Positions 35,035 through 46,932 of a stretch of DNA of 64,000 nucleotides are shown one piece after another. Each line of letters begins with the position of its first letter. The first letter of the stretch is position 1. The stretch covers positions 6,138,001-6,202,000 of the forward strand of contig NC_134678.1 of NCBI RefSeq assembly GCF_024713945.1, read 5' to 3'. Position numbers and translations under genes: made by a program. The DNA is from Dermatophagoides farinae (Eukaryota > Arthropoda > Arachnida > Sarcoptiformes > Pyroglyphidae). The notes beneath the pieces were generated by a model. That model did not search any database and was not told the origin of the DNA. It saw nothing but the letters and a program-made list of their open reading frames with translations.

Positions 35035-35078
<44 letters not shown>
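35035..35078. repeat. (TGA)n microsatellite next to a PDE7 exon
   Basis: About 14 uninterrupted TGA units, 15 bp outside the proposed PDE7 exon 34879..35019 and just upstream of its acceptor on the minus strand (reading TCA repeats there). Length variation could affect splicing of that exon. Confidence 0.9.
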
Positions 35079-35080
<2 letters not shown>

Positions 35081-37106
35081 TGATAATGATGATGGATGAT
35101 AATTTTTTTCTTTTATAAAATTTTTTAAGTCATATGTCGATTTGTATCAAATTGATAAATGATGATTGAATGTAAAATATATATTAGATGTATTACACAA
35201 TAATCAAATGGTCGATGATTGTATTATCAATTATATCTTTGTTTATAATGATAATTTTTTTTTATAATCAATATTCATACATTGATTAAATTATTTCCTT
35301 CAAATACACGTGTTAAATTAGAGATTTATTTAATTTATAAATATATATAATCATAATGACAATACTATACAAAACAATGGTCGATAAAGACGACAAATAC
35401 GACGAAAACAAACAAACGAACGGATGTATGATTAAAAAAAAAATTATTATTATTATGATGATGTTGATGGCCAAAACCAAATCAATTCATTTATTACAAA
35501 CAACACATGAACACATTAACAAATTTAATGATTATCAATCAAACAAAAAAAAATATTGTCATGAAAAAAATGAAAACAAATGTTATTTTCAATTTTTTGT
35601 TTTATTTTTTGTTTTTGATTGATAAAAACCATTTATATTAAAACAACATACATACATACATTATTATGTTGAAACAAAAAGTAAATGAAAAATTTCATTC
35701 ATCCACGATAAATGGATGGATGAATGGATGGATTTGATTGATGTTGTTGATGATGATGAAGATCGAACCAAACGCATACACACAATGCACACACACATGC
35801 CAAACAAAAAAAAAAACAAGTCTTGTGGTTCAAAATATGTATAAAAGTTATGTTTTTTGTTGTTGTTGTTGTTGTTTTTTCGTTCGTTCGTTCGTTTATT
35901 TCATATATATCATTATCAATTACCATTGGTCAGAAGAAGAAAAAAAAATAAAAGAATTAAAGATGATGATGATAATGATGATAATACCTTCTCACATGTG
36001 TGTATTTTGAATGTGTATATTTGAGCAAAATGTTTTTTTTTCAATATATTCCAGTGACGTATATATATAAAACAATGATTCGTTGATGTTTTGTTTCATG
36101 TTCTCTCTTCAAAAAATATTAAACAAACACACACACACATACACACCTTTTAATATTTAATTTTTGTTTTTTTATTAAATGAATGGATTAATTGATGTGT
36201 ACATGTACATATATATAAGATATGAAATGTAATGAAAACTTGATTTATCTTTTTATCGTCATCATCATGATCATCATATTTATACAACGGTGAAATTCTT
36301 TACACGTAAAAAAAAGTCAAATATATGTGTGTGTTGTTCACAAATCATATATATATTTTGATGATTTGTGGTTATTAGATTTTGATTGGAATTCTCTTTT
36401 TTTTTGTTTTTGTTAATTGCTTTATATCCTGATGATGACGATAATCAATTCGAATCGAATTTCATTAAAAAAAAACACACACACACATACAGGAGAAAGA
36501 GGTAAAAATTTGATGAGCGAAATGGTAAAATTTTGAATAAAAATAGTGTATAAACAAATAAATAGAGCAAATGGAGAGAAGAAAAAAAAATTTGTAAAAG
36601 AAAACCAGCAACAACAACAAAAAAAATTCAATCTCAAAAATTTAATTCCAAAAGAGCAGGTATGATGTAAACATCATCAGATAGAATTGAAAATTGATGC
36701 CAAAAAAAAAAAAAAATATATACACAACACGATATCATGGGATCATGGAGCACACACAAAACACCAACAACCAGAAAAAAACCTTTAAATGTGAATCTAT
36801 TCGATTCGATAGACACGAACAGATTTGAGTGAGAAAAGAAAAAAATTTTGTACAATTTCTTTCTTTTTATTTTTTGAAATAAGGCGACAAGTCAAAAAGT
36901 CGATGAAATGTGAGTGAACTCGAACTGGAGAAAAAAAAAGAGCTTGAGCTATATCCAGAGAAACATAGGAAAACAAAAAAAAGGATACAAGGATAGGGAT
37001 ACCATACACATACACACACACATGCATCCATAGAAGGAAAATAGAGTGGGAGAGAGAGTGGAATACCCTGTGTGTGTGTTTGGTGATGTTGATGGAAAAA
37101 AAATTA

Positions 37107-37118
37107 TCATCATCATCA

Positions 37119-37150
<32 letters not shown>
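37107..37150. repeat. (ATC)n/(ATT)n microsatellite
   Basis: Compound trinucleotide repeat, about five ATC units followed by about ten ATT units, inside the 35-39 kb non-coding stretch. Confidence 0.85.
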
Positions 37151-37152
<2 letters not shown>

Positions 37153-39261
37153 CCGTTAGATCGGGTTGATGAGGAGAACCTAATCTATTTTACCGAATTT
37201 TTTACATCACGCCCATTATATTATACATGTGCATTCGTTATTTTTATTCGAACATTATATATCTGTGTGTGTGTGTGTGTTTGGGTATACATTGATCTAG
37301 TTTTTTTTCCATCCTGCTAACCCACTCTTTCAAATTTTTCTTGTATATTTATTATTATTATTATTATTATTTGAGCATCATCATTCTACAGTATCATTTC
37401 TCCATATATCTTGGCAATATCGATAAAAACAATCAAAATCTATTAAACTTCCGTTCGAATCTCTGTTCTCTGTAATGTAAATTTTGATTTATATGTTGGT
37501 ATGCGTGTATGTGTGTGTGTGTGCGTGTGGAAGAATGTCTGTATTTCCGGGTAATATATGATAAAATAAAAATCTAACGGCAATGACTTCAATTCTATCC
37601 ATTGACAATTCTATAGACGCATGACAATTTTTTTTTTCTATCTAGGTTGAATATACTTTTACTTATACACAAATAATATATACAAAAAGCGTCCTAAAAA
37701 TGTGTTATCCACTTTCTTTACTATTATTTATTGTTTATTTTTCTTTATTTTTTTTTGTTGGCCAAATATTCAGTTCAAAGAAATAAGGCGAATAGTTTGG
37801 CCAATTCTATAGTTTCTGACAATGCGCTCAATTGCTTGATTCTATGAATCCGAATGTATGAACAGAATAAACGGTCCGGAACCAACGATCATGGACTATG
37901 ATGATGACGATGACTATGATGAACAAATCTGTTTTTTTCTCTTGTATTTCCCTGTCGGACAAATAACTCGGAATTCCTTCAATAGTTCGTAATCGTCTTT
38001 AGTCCGTTATTTGGATGGCCTGTCCCTGACTAATAAAAAAAAATGTAACACCACCACCACTATACTAGCTGACATCGATGATGACAAAAAATGAATGGAT
38101 CATAAACCTTGGACCGCCGAAGTAAACGAACGAATGTATACAATTATACGATCCAAATCATATATGACGTCGTCCATAACCCACGCGATTCTTGTTTCTT
38201 GGTCATGGAACTACGTCATCATGACATGGTTTGCACATGGATAATGAACGATATACATACATGCCGACAAAAAAGATTTCATCGATTCTTTGCTTGATTT
38301 TATGATCATTATATTTTTTTTTTTTTGTAGTTCACATACACATACACACCCACATTCAATATATAATATATAGAGTAGTCATATGAATCAGTGTATGTCA
38401 TGGATTCTGTCCAATGCTATTCTATACACAAAAAAAGAACTATGAAAAGAGAGGTAGAAAGAATTTTTTTTTATTCATTGACCTCATTTGATCATTCAGG
38501 GATGAATGTGAAAGAGAGAGAAAAAGGAACAAATATTAGTGATGATGACGGTGTTGTTGGTAAATTATGATTAGTATAAGTAACGACCGATAGCGATGAT
38601 GACGATCACGCTGATGATGATGATGATGAAGAAGAAGAAAAAAAATGAACAAATTCGAAAAAAAGGTCGATGATAGACATTAATGTAAAAAAAAAATTTG
38701 GAATAATCCTGTCTATAGTCTGTCAAAATAGAAATAATAATAATTCATTCATACATAATATCCGAATTCGAACGTTAATGAATGGAGCTTAATGAATTCA
38801 ATTTTTTTTTCTCTATTCCACAATTTTTCTTTCGCCCAGTTTCTTTTTCTAATCTGGGCGTTTTCTTCTCACTATTTTCATTATATTCAAAAAAAAAAAA
38901 TGTCGAATAAATTTTTCTAAATCTATAATGGAAAAAAAAGAAATTTTTGTTGTCACATTGAATCGTGAAGTGTGTTGAGTAATTAACGAGTGAAAAAAAA
39001 ATTGGAACATCAAAAGAAAAAATTTAGTGAGAATAAATGTAATAACAAACAAAAAAATCAAAACAAAATCAAAAGCAAAACAAAAAAATGTTCATTTTGC
39101 TCCAATTTTTTTTTACTTGCAATTTACAACAATAATTAGGTGAAAATTAAAATTAGGATTTAATTTTATTTCATCATCATTATGAAATATAATATAGACA
39201 CAGAATATGTTCATATTATATGTAGAAAAATAGATTTTTTTTTCTTTTTTTCTAAAAATAA

Positions 39262-41020
39262 TCAACATCCAAATGGTCGGCTTGAAATTTCAATTTGTTT
39301 TCTTTGTCTTTGTTTATTTGTAAGTATATTACTGTTATTGTCATTTCTGCCATTCGATGAAGACCATTTGAATTGTGATGGGTGAGGTATATGATTCTGA
39401 TGATCAGGATGAACATATGAACAATTGAATGTTTTACAAGCTGATCCATAATGGCAAACAATCTGATAATTAAATTTATTAAATATAACTTTTTCACATT
39501 CAATGAGATAGTATGTATGTTACCTTTGGATGAATAAATTCACAATTTGGATTTGCACATTTTGGAAAATATTTACATGTAACATTATTATTATTCGGGT
39601 TCATCATCAATTGGCAGCGTTTAATGTTAGCTGTAAACGTATGGAAAAATGGGCAATCTTTCCGAGAACAAACGGAATCATATTTGCATATCGGATGTAT
39701 GTAAAGACATTTGTCACCAAAACGACATTGAGGAAACATACTTGAAAGTAAAAAAAAAGTCATTTGATTCATGATTATTGTTCAAATCAAATTAGAATAA
39801 TTTATAATAGCCTTACTTGCATTTGATGAATGGATGATGGTAATCACATTTATTACCATTCATACAGGATGGCCAATACCGACAACGTTCGAATTTATTC
39901 GAACCAATATCTGCAACGGAAAATTTTTCTTTTTTGTTCATTGATAATTGATCGATATTCGGAAGATCTTCATTCATAAGTTCAGGATCAAGTTCTTCAT
40001 CCATCAAAAAGAGATCATCATCTACTGTTTTTGTGATGGGAAAAAAAATTGTTAGAATGTTTAAATGAAATTCCATACTGATTCATTCTTCTTACCTTTG
40101 AACATATTTTTCACACCATCTAATGTTACAAAGAATTTTGTCTGCATTTCTTTATTGTTATCAATGAGGGTTGGCTTTGTAACAACAGTTTCATATGAAA
40201 TGGATTTTTTATTTTCTTTCAATATTGAATCATCAATTTCATCTTCCGAAATTGAACGTTGTTCCTTGTTATTGGGTGGATATTTTTCCGAATTACTTTT
40301 GATGATATTATTAGACACAGCACGTTTACGTAATGCGGGACGAGATTTTTGATTCTCATTCTCATCATTCTCTTGGTTTTCTTCATTGTTAACAAGATTG
40401 ACAACAGCAGATTTTAATTTTTTCTTCGGTATTCGTTTCGATGCTTCATCAGCATCTATTTTATTAGCTATTTTCCTTTTATTCGTTTCACTTTTCACGT
40501 TCGCTTTCTTGCTATCCATTTCACTTGATTTATGATCATTTTCTTTCGATTCATTCTTATCTTCTTTGTTTCCTTTTTTGCCCAATTCTTTGTTACTATT
40601 TTTACTCTTTGAATCCCTTTTTTTCTGTTTATCAATATTCAGATCAATACTAGAATCATGATTCGATTGTTTTAACTTTGATAGATGTTCAAATAACCAG
40701 TTGACAAAATCATCGGAAATTTTTCCCAAAAACAAGGCAAGATTATGCTTCATTTCATATTTGTTTTTTTGGTTGATCACCATAACGATGATATAATCAA
40801 TCAATGAACTCCCTACACGTGGAACAATAACAAAATTAGAAAGGAAAACAAACATAAAAATTGAATGGAAAAATTTACCCAATTCAGTATTGTCCGGATC
40901 AAGTTCCTTGAGTTTTGCAGTAACGCTGGCCTGTATTTGAAAACGAATGATAAGACAGTGAATAATAATACAATTTTTTCTTACTTTTAATTCATCAATA
41001 ATTTCACTGCTGGCTTCCAT
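39262..41020 (-). CDS. ZC3H14: Nuclear poly(A)-binding zinc-finger protein ZC3H14/Nab2
   Basis: CCCH zinc-finger protein that binds poly(A) and polyadenosine-rich RNA, limiting tail length and aiding nuclear mRNA quality control. Exons 40985..41020, 40879..40930, 40096..40812, 39817..40024, 39524..39740, 39262..39462; 1431 nt, 476 aa. The N-terminal PWI-like fold is visible in ASVTAKLKELDPDNTELG and LIDYIIVMVINQKNKYEMKH. A long Lys/Asn/Ser-rich basic middle with RRxx-like nuclear signals (KRIPKKKLKS) follows. The C-terminal CCCH fingers are in tandem: CRYWPSCMNGNKCDYHHP, CRFGDKCLYIHP, CKYDSVCSRKDCPFFH, CKYFPKCANPNCEFIHP and CHYGSACKTFNCSYVHP, giving five. The first coding exon is only 36 nt. 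It is divergent from the PAG-like gene (684 bp). Confidence 0.94.
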
Positions 41021-41704
41021 AGTGTTTTTTCTTGTATTTTCGGTAATCGAAGCGACTTTATAAAGAGTTAAATTAATATATAAAAAATCGAAAGTTTTAT
41101 TTATTTATTTTGTCCAATAGAAAATTCAATTGTTCCAACGGGGATTAAATGTGCGTTTTGCAATTTTTTTTTACTTCATAAAACCATAAATGAAAAAATT
41201 TCAGCCTTAGTCTCACTCGAATCTTCTCAAGGATGGAAAAAAAACATCGATTGTTTTATATTTCGCTCAAATAATCGATGTATAAAAATTTTTTCCATTA
41301 ATCGACGATAGATGTCATTGTAAAGTTATTTTGTGAGCCAATTTTAGTTGTGACGTTATTATGAAATTGTTCCACTAAAATCATCTTGTGGATATTTATG
41401 TACGAAAAAAAAATTAGCATTTTAACTGTAAACATCAACAGTTATAACGACCATCCCAATAATTTATGTTTCAATTTTCGAAAAGTAATTCGAATTTCTT
41501 CAATAAATCATGTTTAAAAAAATAATCAAAATAATATTCATGATGATTAAATCTGGTTATATTCACTCGAGATGATTATATACTTTGTCGCGAATATGTT
41601 GTTCTCAAGGAATTCTTATCGATCCGATTTTGATTCTATCGTCACTGAGAATCGATCGAATTAAATCAAGTGAAAATTAAAATTCTAAATATCGATTAAT
41701 TACG
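41021..41704. promoter_or_regulatory. Divergent spacer ZC3H14 / PAG-like
   Basis: 684 bp between two outward-facing start codons. The sequence is less repetitive than other spacers, with several CpGs between 41,570 and 41,670. Promoters of both genes are expected here; no specific site is recognised. Confidence 0.45.
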
Positions 41705-43321
41705 ATGATTACAATCGAAATTGGCAGCTATTTTTGGACGTTGGTTGTGTATACATCTTCATTGTTAATATCGTTGATATTTATCATAATTTGTTGTGTT
41801 TGTAATCCTAAATCAAAACGTTTCAATAAACATAAAAGTTTCATCTTATCACATGAATTTCTTGCTGAAAATGATGACCAAATAGTTGATCAAAATGGTC
41901 GAAATAATCAGGATTTGACATCTACAACTCGTGTAATCACTAATCAAGATGATATGATAAGCATAGTGAAACATATATCATTAAATCGCGCCTTACCAGA
42001 CATTCCACAGACAACTAAATCGGATAACGATCACATACAGCCATCAGTTCTGTCAGCTAATTCTTCCGTCATTGAAATCAATGCTGATGCTGATCCAGTT
42101 TATACATCAGCAGATAATAATAATATCACCATTGATAATAAAAATGAAGATAATATTCAAAATCATGCTTACGCACGTATTCGAAATCTGATAACCGATT
42201 CTTCAACAGAAAATGATACCGATGATTATTCCGATCCGAGTGTAATTGTACAGAATGCCAATCCATATCCATCACCTAATCATTCCCATCAACATCATCA
42301 TCAGTTAGTTGATCCTGATAATGATAGTTATGAGCATCCTATTTCACCATCCGAACGAATGATTAGGTCTGAAAATGTTGTTGTTGAATCTGTTGTTGAA
42401 ATGTTGAATAATCAAATCGAACCGAAACGGGAAATTTCATACAATACCATTTCTGTTCGAGAACCATTAGCTAAAGTATTGGCTGAAAGAGAAAATAATA
42501 ATAATGTTGAACATCACTATAATGAAGTTGAAGATGATTCAGAGAGATTGTCATCATTCTATGAAGAAATCAATGGAGGTGGTTCAGCTACTTATTCAAA
42601 AATTAGTGAACCACCATTAATATCAGCATCATCGATTGCTCAAAATAATTGTCAGCCTTCAACGTCATCATCATATCATCAACAACAGACACAACAAAAA
42701 CCTAACGAAATTAGCATGATGATCAATGATTCAGCAAACAATTTGCCTTTATATGCATTTGTCGATAAAAAGAGTAAAAAACTTGGTAATAATGATTTAA
42801 ATCCTGTTAGTACATCGATAACTGGAGCCGATGTTTTTGACAATCTCTATACAAAAGTAATGAAACCAAAAAAAGAGACATCATCGGCAAATAAATCGTT
42901 ACAACGGTATTCACCACCACCACCATTACCTCCACCATTGAATAAAGATCAAACAAAAGTTCAACAACGAAATACAATCATATTCATTGGTGCAACATCG
43001 ACTACCACGATGTCAACACCATCAGCACAAATCACAATAAGTGATGAAAGAGATCCAGGATATGAAACAGTATACAAAGAAATCAATCAAAATATTATTA
43101 GTGATGATCATCAGGATCAAATTGATTATGGTTATGAAGCAATTGCCAATGATCCTGCATATGAAATTGTTTCAACAGCAATGGAGAATGGTTATGAAAC
43201 TATACAGAATAATTATCATAATGATGAATTAATCGATCAAGGTGATGATCAATCGGATCCTAATTATGAAATTATTTCAAATATAAAATCAACGACAACA
43301 ACACAACAACAGCAACAATGA
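41705..43321 (+). CDS. PAG/Cbp-like transmembrane adaptor with many tyrosine motifs
   Basis: Single exon, 538 aa. A short lumenal or extracellular N-terminus (about 10 residues) is followed by one membrane helix at about residues 11-34 and immediately by CCVCNPKSKR, a probable palmitoylation cluster plus positive stop-transfer. The rest is an acidic, disordered cytoplasmic tail with at least twelve tyrosines in SH2-type contexts, such as PVYTSA, HAYARI, HHYNEV, SFYEEI, ATYSKI, NLYTKV, PGYETV, YGYEAI, PAYEIV, NGYETI and PNYEII, and a Pro run SPPPPLPPPL. Layout and pieces such as ALPDIPQ, RLSSFYEEI and DNLYTKV resemble vertebrate PAG1/Cbp (RELPRIPPE, NDLYATV), the Csk-anchoring raft adaptor. 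A role in Src-family or Csk recruitment is inference. The protein ends in a Gln run at the stop. Confidence 0.75.
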   Translation: MITIEIGSYFWTLVVYTSSLLISLIFIIICCVCNPKSKRFNKHKSFILSHEFLAENDDQIVDQNGRNNQDLTSTTRVITNQDDMISIVKHISLNRALPDIPQTTKSDNDHIQPSVLSANSSVIEINADADPVYTSADNNNITIDNKNEDNIQNHAYARIRNLITDSSTENDTDDYSDPSVIVQNANPYPSPNHSHQHHHQLVDPDNDSYEHPISPSERMIRSENVVVESVVEMLNNQIEPKREISYNTISVREPLAKVLAERENNNNVEHHYNEVEDDSERLSSFYEEINGGGSATYSKISEPPLISASSIAQNNCQPSTSSSYHQQQTQQKPNEISMMINDSANNLPLYAFVDKKSKKLGNNDLNPVSTSITGADVFDNLYTKVMKPKKETSSANKSLQRYSPPPPLPPPLNKDQTKVQQRNTIIFIGATSTTTMSTPSAQITISDERDPGYETVYKEINQNIISDDHQDQIDYGYEAIANDPAYEIVSTAMENGYETIQNNYHNDELIDQGDDQSDPNYEIISNIKSTTTTQQQQQ

Positions 43322-44044
43322 CAAACAATACGACAACAATTATTATCAATACCGGTTCATCATCAGTACCATCCTCATCATCGACATCAATTACAAATAT
43401 ATTCATGAGCAATAATAATAATAATGAAAACAATAATACTAATAATACTCGATCGACATATTCATCGTCAGATGATAATTTTGTTATTATCGAACATTTA
43501 TGATGATGTATGATGACCGTCATTGTTTCAGTATTCATTTTTTTTTTAATTTATATCATTAACATATCTTTCATCATCGTTATATTTTTGTCCATTTTCA
43601 AACCAATCAATTTATATCGACATATATTTTACATTTGACCAAATGTATTTCTGCATCATTTTTTTTTATTGTAATTTAAACATTGTTGTACAGCCACATT
43701 TAATGAAATGCATTTGTAGTTTTTTTTTCTCCCACTAAAATATAATTTGATTAAAATAAAAAAGTCAATTTTATTTTTGTTATAATCGGGTAATTTTTTT
43801 TTAGGATTTAAAAGTCTTGATGAATACGTACATTGTGGTTGGTCGTACAAAATAATAATATTGTTGACATCAATATTGATTGTTTCGATTATCGTTTTTC
43901 CATTCACATCATCAGTATTCGATATAAAATTCTTTAAAAAAAGTTTTTGATTTAATTTTTTTTCCCCATTCATCAATGATGATGTGTTTGTTATTAAATT
44001 TTTTTCAAATGAATTATTGAATGAATAACGAGTGAATAAAAAAA
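43322..44044. other. Spacer PAG-like - CCDC124
   Basis: 723 bp. The first 180 bp stay open in a different frame as an Asn/Ser/Thr-rich 61-codon ORF whose ATG overlaps the PAG-like stop (ATGA), probably 3' UTR. The rest is AT-rich with poly-T runs; a CCDC124 promoter is expected before 44,045. Confidence 0.45.
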
Positions 44045-44759
44045 ATGCCCAAAAAACTCGGTGTAAATACCAAAGCTGTGGAAGCAAAAATTCGTAAAGA
44101 ATCAGCAAAAAAAGCTAAAGAAGAACAGATTCAAAAACAAAAAGAAGATGAATATTGGCGTGATGATGATAAATTGATTAATCGAAAACTTGAGCGACAT
44201 CAACAACGTGAATCCAAAAAACATGAACAAGCTCAACGTAAAGCACAGAATCGTGCCGCATATGAAGAAGAAATGAAAAATATTCCAAACACATCGGCCA
44301 AGACTAAGGATAATGCGAGTAAAGTGACAAGATCGCAAATACAAATGTTTGTCGATAATAAGAAACAAAAAGAAGCTGATAGTGAATCCAAAGAACGTAA
44401 TAAAGAACCAACACATCTTGAGGTTCCATTAGAAGAAAATATTAATCGATTACAAATCGAAGGTGATGAAGCCCGAAACATCGATGAAGCCATCACAATT
44501 TTAAGGTTTATTATAAATAATAATTTCAACTAGAGATTTCTAATCATGATATTTTTCTTATTATAGTAATAATGAAGCAGAAATTGATCGTCATCCGGAA
44601 CGACGAATGAAAGCTGCTTGGGCCGCATATGAGGAAAAACATTTGGCTCGCATTAAACAAGAGAATCCTTCGTTGCGATTATCACAACTGAAAGAAATGT
44701 TAAGAAAAGAATTCATTAAATCTCCGGAAAATCCAATGAATCAGATAAAGGCAAACTAA
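44045..44759 (+). CDS. CCDC124: CCDC124 (Lso2-type ribosome-associated coiled-coil protein)
   Basis: Small basic protein; in yeast (Lso2) and human it binds the A-site/GTPase centre of idle ribosomes and supports recovery of translation. Exons 44045..44505 and 44567..44759; 654 nt, 217 aa (human 223). The N-terminus MPKKLGVNTKAVEAKIRKES and YWRDDDKLINRK match the family. A charged coiled coil spans about residues 15-85, then SKVTRSQIQMF and THLEVPLEENINR, and the conserved C-terminal globular part DRHPERRMKAAWAAYEE, then RLSQLKEMLRKEFIKSPENP and NQ. It is convergent with dystrobrevin, with just 44 bp between stop codons. Confidence 0.95.
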
Positions 44760-44803
44760 AGCAATTTATGATGAGAAATAATAATTTTTAATAAAATTTT
44801 ATT

Positions 44804-46550
44804 TCAAAATTTATGACCGGTTGTCGTGTTTGAATCACACATTTTTAGTTCTTTCATCAAATCATCTAATTGAAACATGAGATTTTTTCGTCGATCTTGA
44901 AGACAGGTCAAATATGTTTCAAGATCGGTTTTTTTCTGCCGTAGTGATGAAAGTTCAGCAAAAAAATTTTCATCACAATCCTTATTGTTCGAGATGAAAT
45001 CAGCAACAAAATTTCGATTTTGCTCTTGCGATTTTTTTGATGAGCTTAGTTCCGAAATGTTTAACATTAATTGTCGATTTTTTTGTTCCAATTCTGTGAT
45101 AATTTTTTCATAGCTTTCACTATCAATACAAGTGAATGTCGTACCATTTTTATTTGATGCTGGTTCATCTCTCAGAATGTTCAGATAATGTTCAATAAGT
45201 AAATGTTCGTTTTCAGTTTTGTTTCCATCGATTTGCACTTCTGAATAATTGGAACATAAATCTTCCAGTTTGAATTCATTATTAGCAGTAGGGGCAGTTT
45301 TGTTTTTATGATAAACTTGAGGTGAAATGATATTTGACAAATTCAATTTTTTAATAATCAATTTATCATTGTTTTGTAGATTAAAAGCAGATTCATTTTC
45401 TTCTGGTTGTTGTTGATGTTTGGGAATAAGTTTGCGAAAAGATCTTCGAAATGATTGACGTAAATGTTTGCGTGTCTTATCAAACAAATATTCTTTACAT
45501 GGATGGAAATCTGGATCGTGATTTTTTGTGCTCTTACCAGTCCAAAAACAATCTTGACATTGATTATAATTGTGACAGATTTTACATTTATAACGGAAGC
45601 CTACCAACGGATTTTTATGGCAAGAATCGCATGTAATATTATGGACAACATTTTCCGAATCAAACAATCGATGATAAACGATTATCCAGGAAATTAAATC
45701 ATTTTGATTGTCAAAATTTGTCAGGGTTTCAATGAAATGTTTCAAATCAATCAATACGGTAAAATTGAATATGGATTCTTGGACATAGATTTCATCGAAA
45801 TTGCTATATTCATTTTCAAAATAATTGCAAATATCATTTAAATATTGCATAAATTTGGTAAAACTGAATTCATCAAGAAATCCATTTTCATTAGCCAACA
45901 ATGTGAAAAAATATTTCAATTTGTTGGAAAGAAGAGATGAACACAATAATGTTAATGCTATTTTGAAGGCCAGAACATTAATATAACCATCGGATGCACT
46001 ATATATATAGGATAAATCATGATTTGTAATTAATGAAAATATATAATTACAAAGGAAAAAAAATTCATTACTCGTTAAACATTTCCAATAGCCAATTATA
46101 GATAAGGACAACTGAATAATCAATATCAACATCTTTTGAAGATGATGATCGACGACTTAAATGATGAAAAATTGAATATAAAATTGAATGAATTTTATCA
46201 TGTGAAATAACTGCATTAAAATCTGATGAATAGCTATTCAGACCGAATTCACGGAATGCCTCGATTGTATTGTATAGATCGATTAGATAAACTGAAAAAT
46301 TAAATTAAATTAAGTTTGAATAAATATGATTTTTTTTTTAAATTAACACTTACATTTAGATTCTTTTTGTAAAAATTTTAATTTTAAAGCAATTCTATAT
46401 GGTTTAAACCGAATGCTATCATAGTTTGCAACTGTTTTCAATGGTGGTAACAATTAATACAATAAATTGTTAATAAATAAATAAATTACTCTATTACTTA
46501 CTAGTTTTTTTATATCTTTCAACTCGTATTTGAGTGTTTGAATCGTACAT
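44804..46550 (-). CDS. Dyb: Dystrobrevin (dystrophin-complex protein)
   Basis: Cytoplasmic partner of dystrophin and syntrophin at the membrane of muscle and neurons. Exons 46502..46550, 46354..46431, 46072..46291, 44804..45998; 1542 nt, 513 aa. The EF-hand-like regions begin DSIRFKPYRIALKLKFLQK, YLIDLYNTIEAFREFGLN and DGYINVLAFKIALTLLC. The ZZ zinc finger follows: CDSCHKNPLVGFRYKCKICH and QCQDCFWTG. Then the syntrophin-binding region is weak, and the coiled coil is conserved (ITELEQKNRQLMLNI, ELSSLRQKKTDLETYLTCLQ, KNLMFQLDDLMKELK). The protein stops soon after the coiled coil, like short dystrobrevin forms. Reading through the 73-nt intron 45999..46071 stays open, which gives a false 442-codon ORF; the spliced frame (LLEMFNE then DASDGYIN) matches the family. 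Confidence 0.92.
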
Positions 46551-46932
46551 TTTTTCTTTTTTTCGTGCACAAAATATGATTATCGTGATTGATGAATCTG
46601 AAAAAAAATCTGTAGCAAATAAATGCCGATTTATATATAAATTGATTAGAGCAGCAATATAAATAAAAAAATTCCAAAGATAATAGAGTCTCATAGAGAG
46701 CGTAATTGTGGACACACCCACACACTAACACATATTAGATCGTGAGTGTAAATAATATACTTGGATTGGATACAGATTTATTTTATTTTATTTTTTTTTT
46801 TTTTTGCTGATGTGAATTCATCTTTGTCATGATGGTGATAATCTAGAATTGAATTTTTTTTCAATCAATATCATTATTATTTTATCATATTAAGATTCTT
46901 TTTTTTATCCTGATCACATTTTTTTTAAAAAA
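46551..46932. promoter_or_regulatory. Divergent spacer dystrobrevin / EDEM3
   Basis: 382 bp between outward-facing start codons, AT-rich, with a poly-T run at about 46788-46804. Both promoters should be here; no defined element recognised. Confidence 0.45.

Larger units (their letters stand above)
35020..39261. other. 4.2-kb low-complexity stretch, probably PDE7 5' introns
   Basis: No coding block is recognisable here on either strand. The stretch is a mosaic of microsatellites and A/T tracts: (TGA)n 35035-35078, (GTT)n near 35858-35876, CA/TG runs near 36128-36143, 36473-36488, 37011-37021, 37265-37282 and 37508-37526, (ATC/ATT)n 37107-37150, (ATT)n 37348-37371 and (GAT)n near 38608-38633. 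The more complex DNA at about 37,780-38,300 might hold promoter or 5' UTR sequence of PDE7, whose first exon must lie to the right of 35019. The 62-codon ORF at 38109 has no recognisable feature. Confidence 0.5.

Noticed and set aside
34999-35100. CRISPR-like array of short repeats
   Set aside because: Plain (TGA)n microsatellite without spacers, in a eukaryotic genome.
37440-37470. GTTCGAATC, resembling a tRNA B box
   Set aside because: No matching A box upstream and no acceptor-stem pairing by eye.
38109-38297. 62-codon ORF MDRRSKRTNVYNY...
   Set aside because: No recognisable domain, no partner exons; ordinary chance length for this base composition.
43318-43503. 61-codon ORF whose ATG overlaps the PAG-like stop codon
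   Set aside because: Asn/Thr/Ser low complexity; more likely 3' UTR. A frameshift extension of the adaptor is possible but unsupported.
45999-46132. N-terminal part of a 442-codon ORF (MLILIIQLSLSIIGYWKC...) fused to dystrobrevin
   Set aside because: It reads through an intron that happens to lack a stop. The other frame of the upstream exon matches dystrobrevin and splices in phase at 46072/45998.
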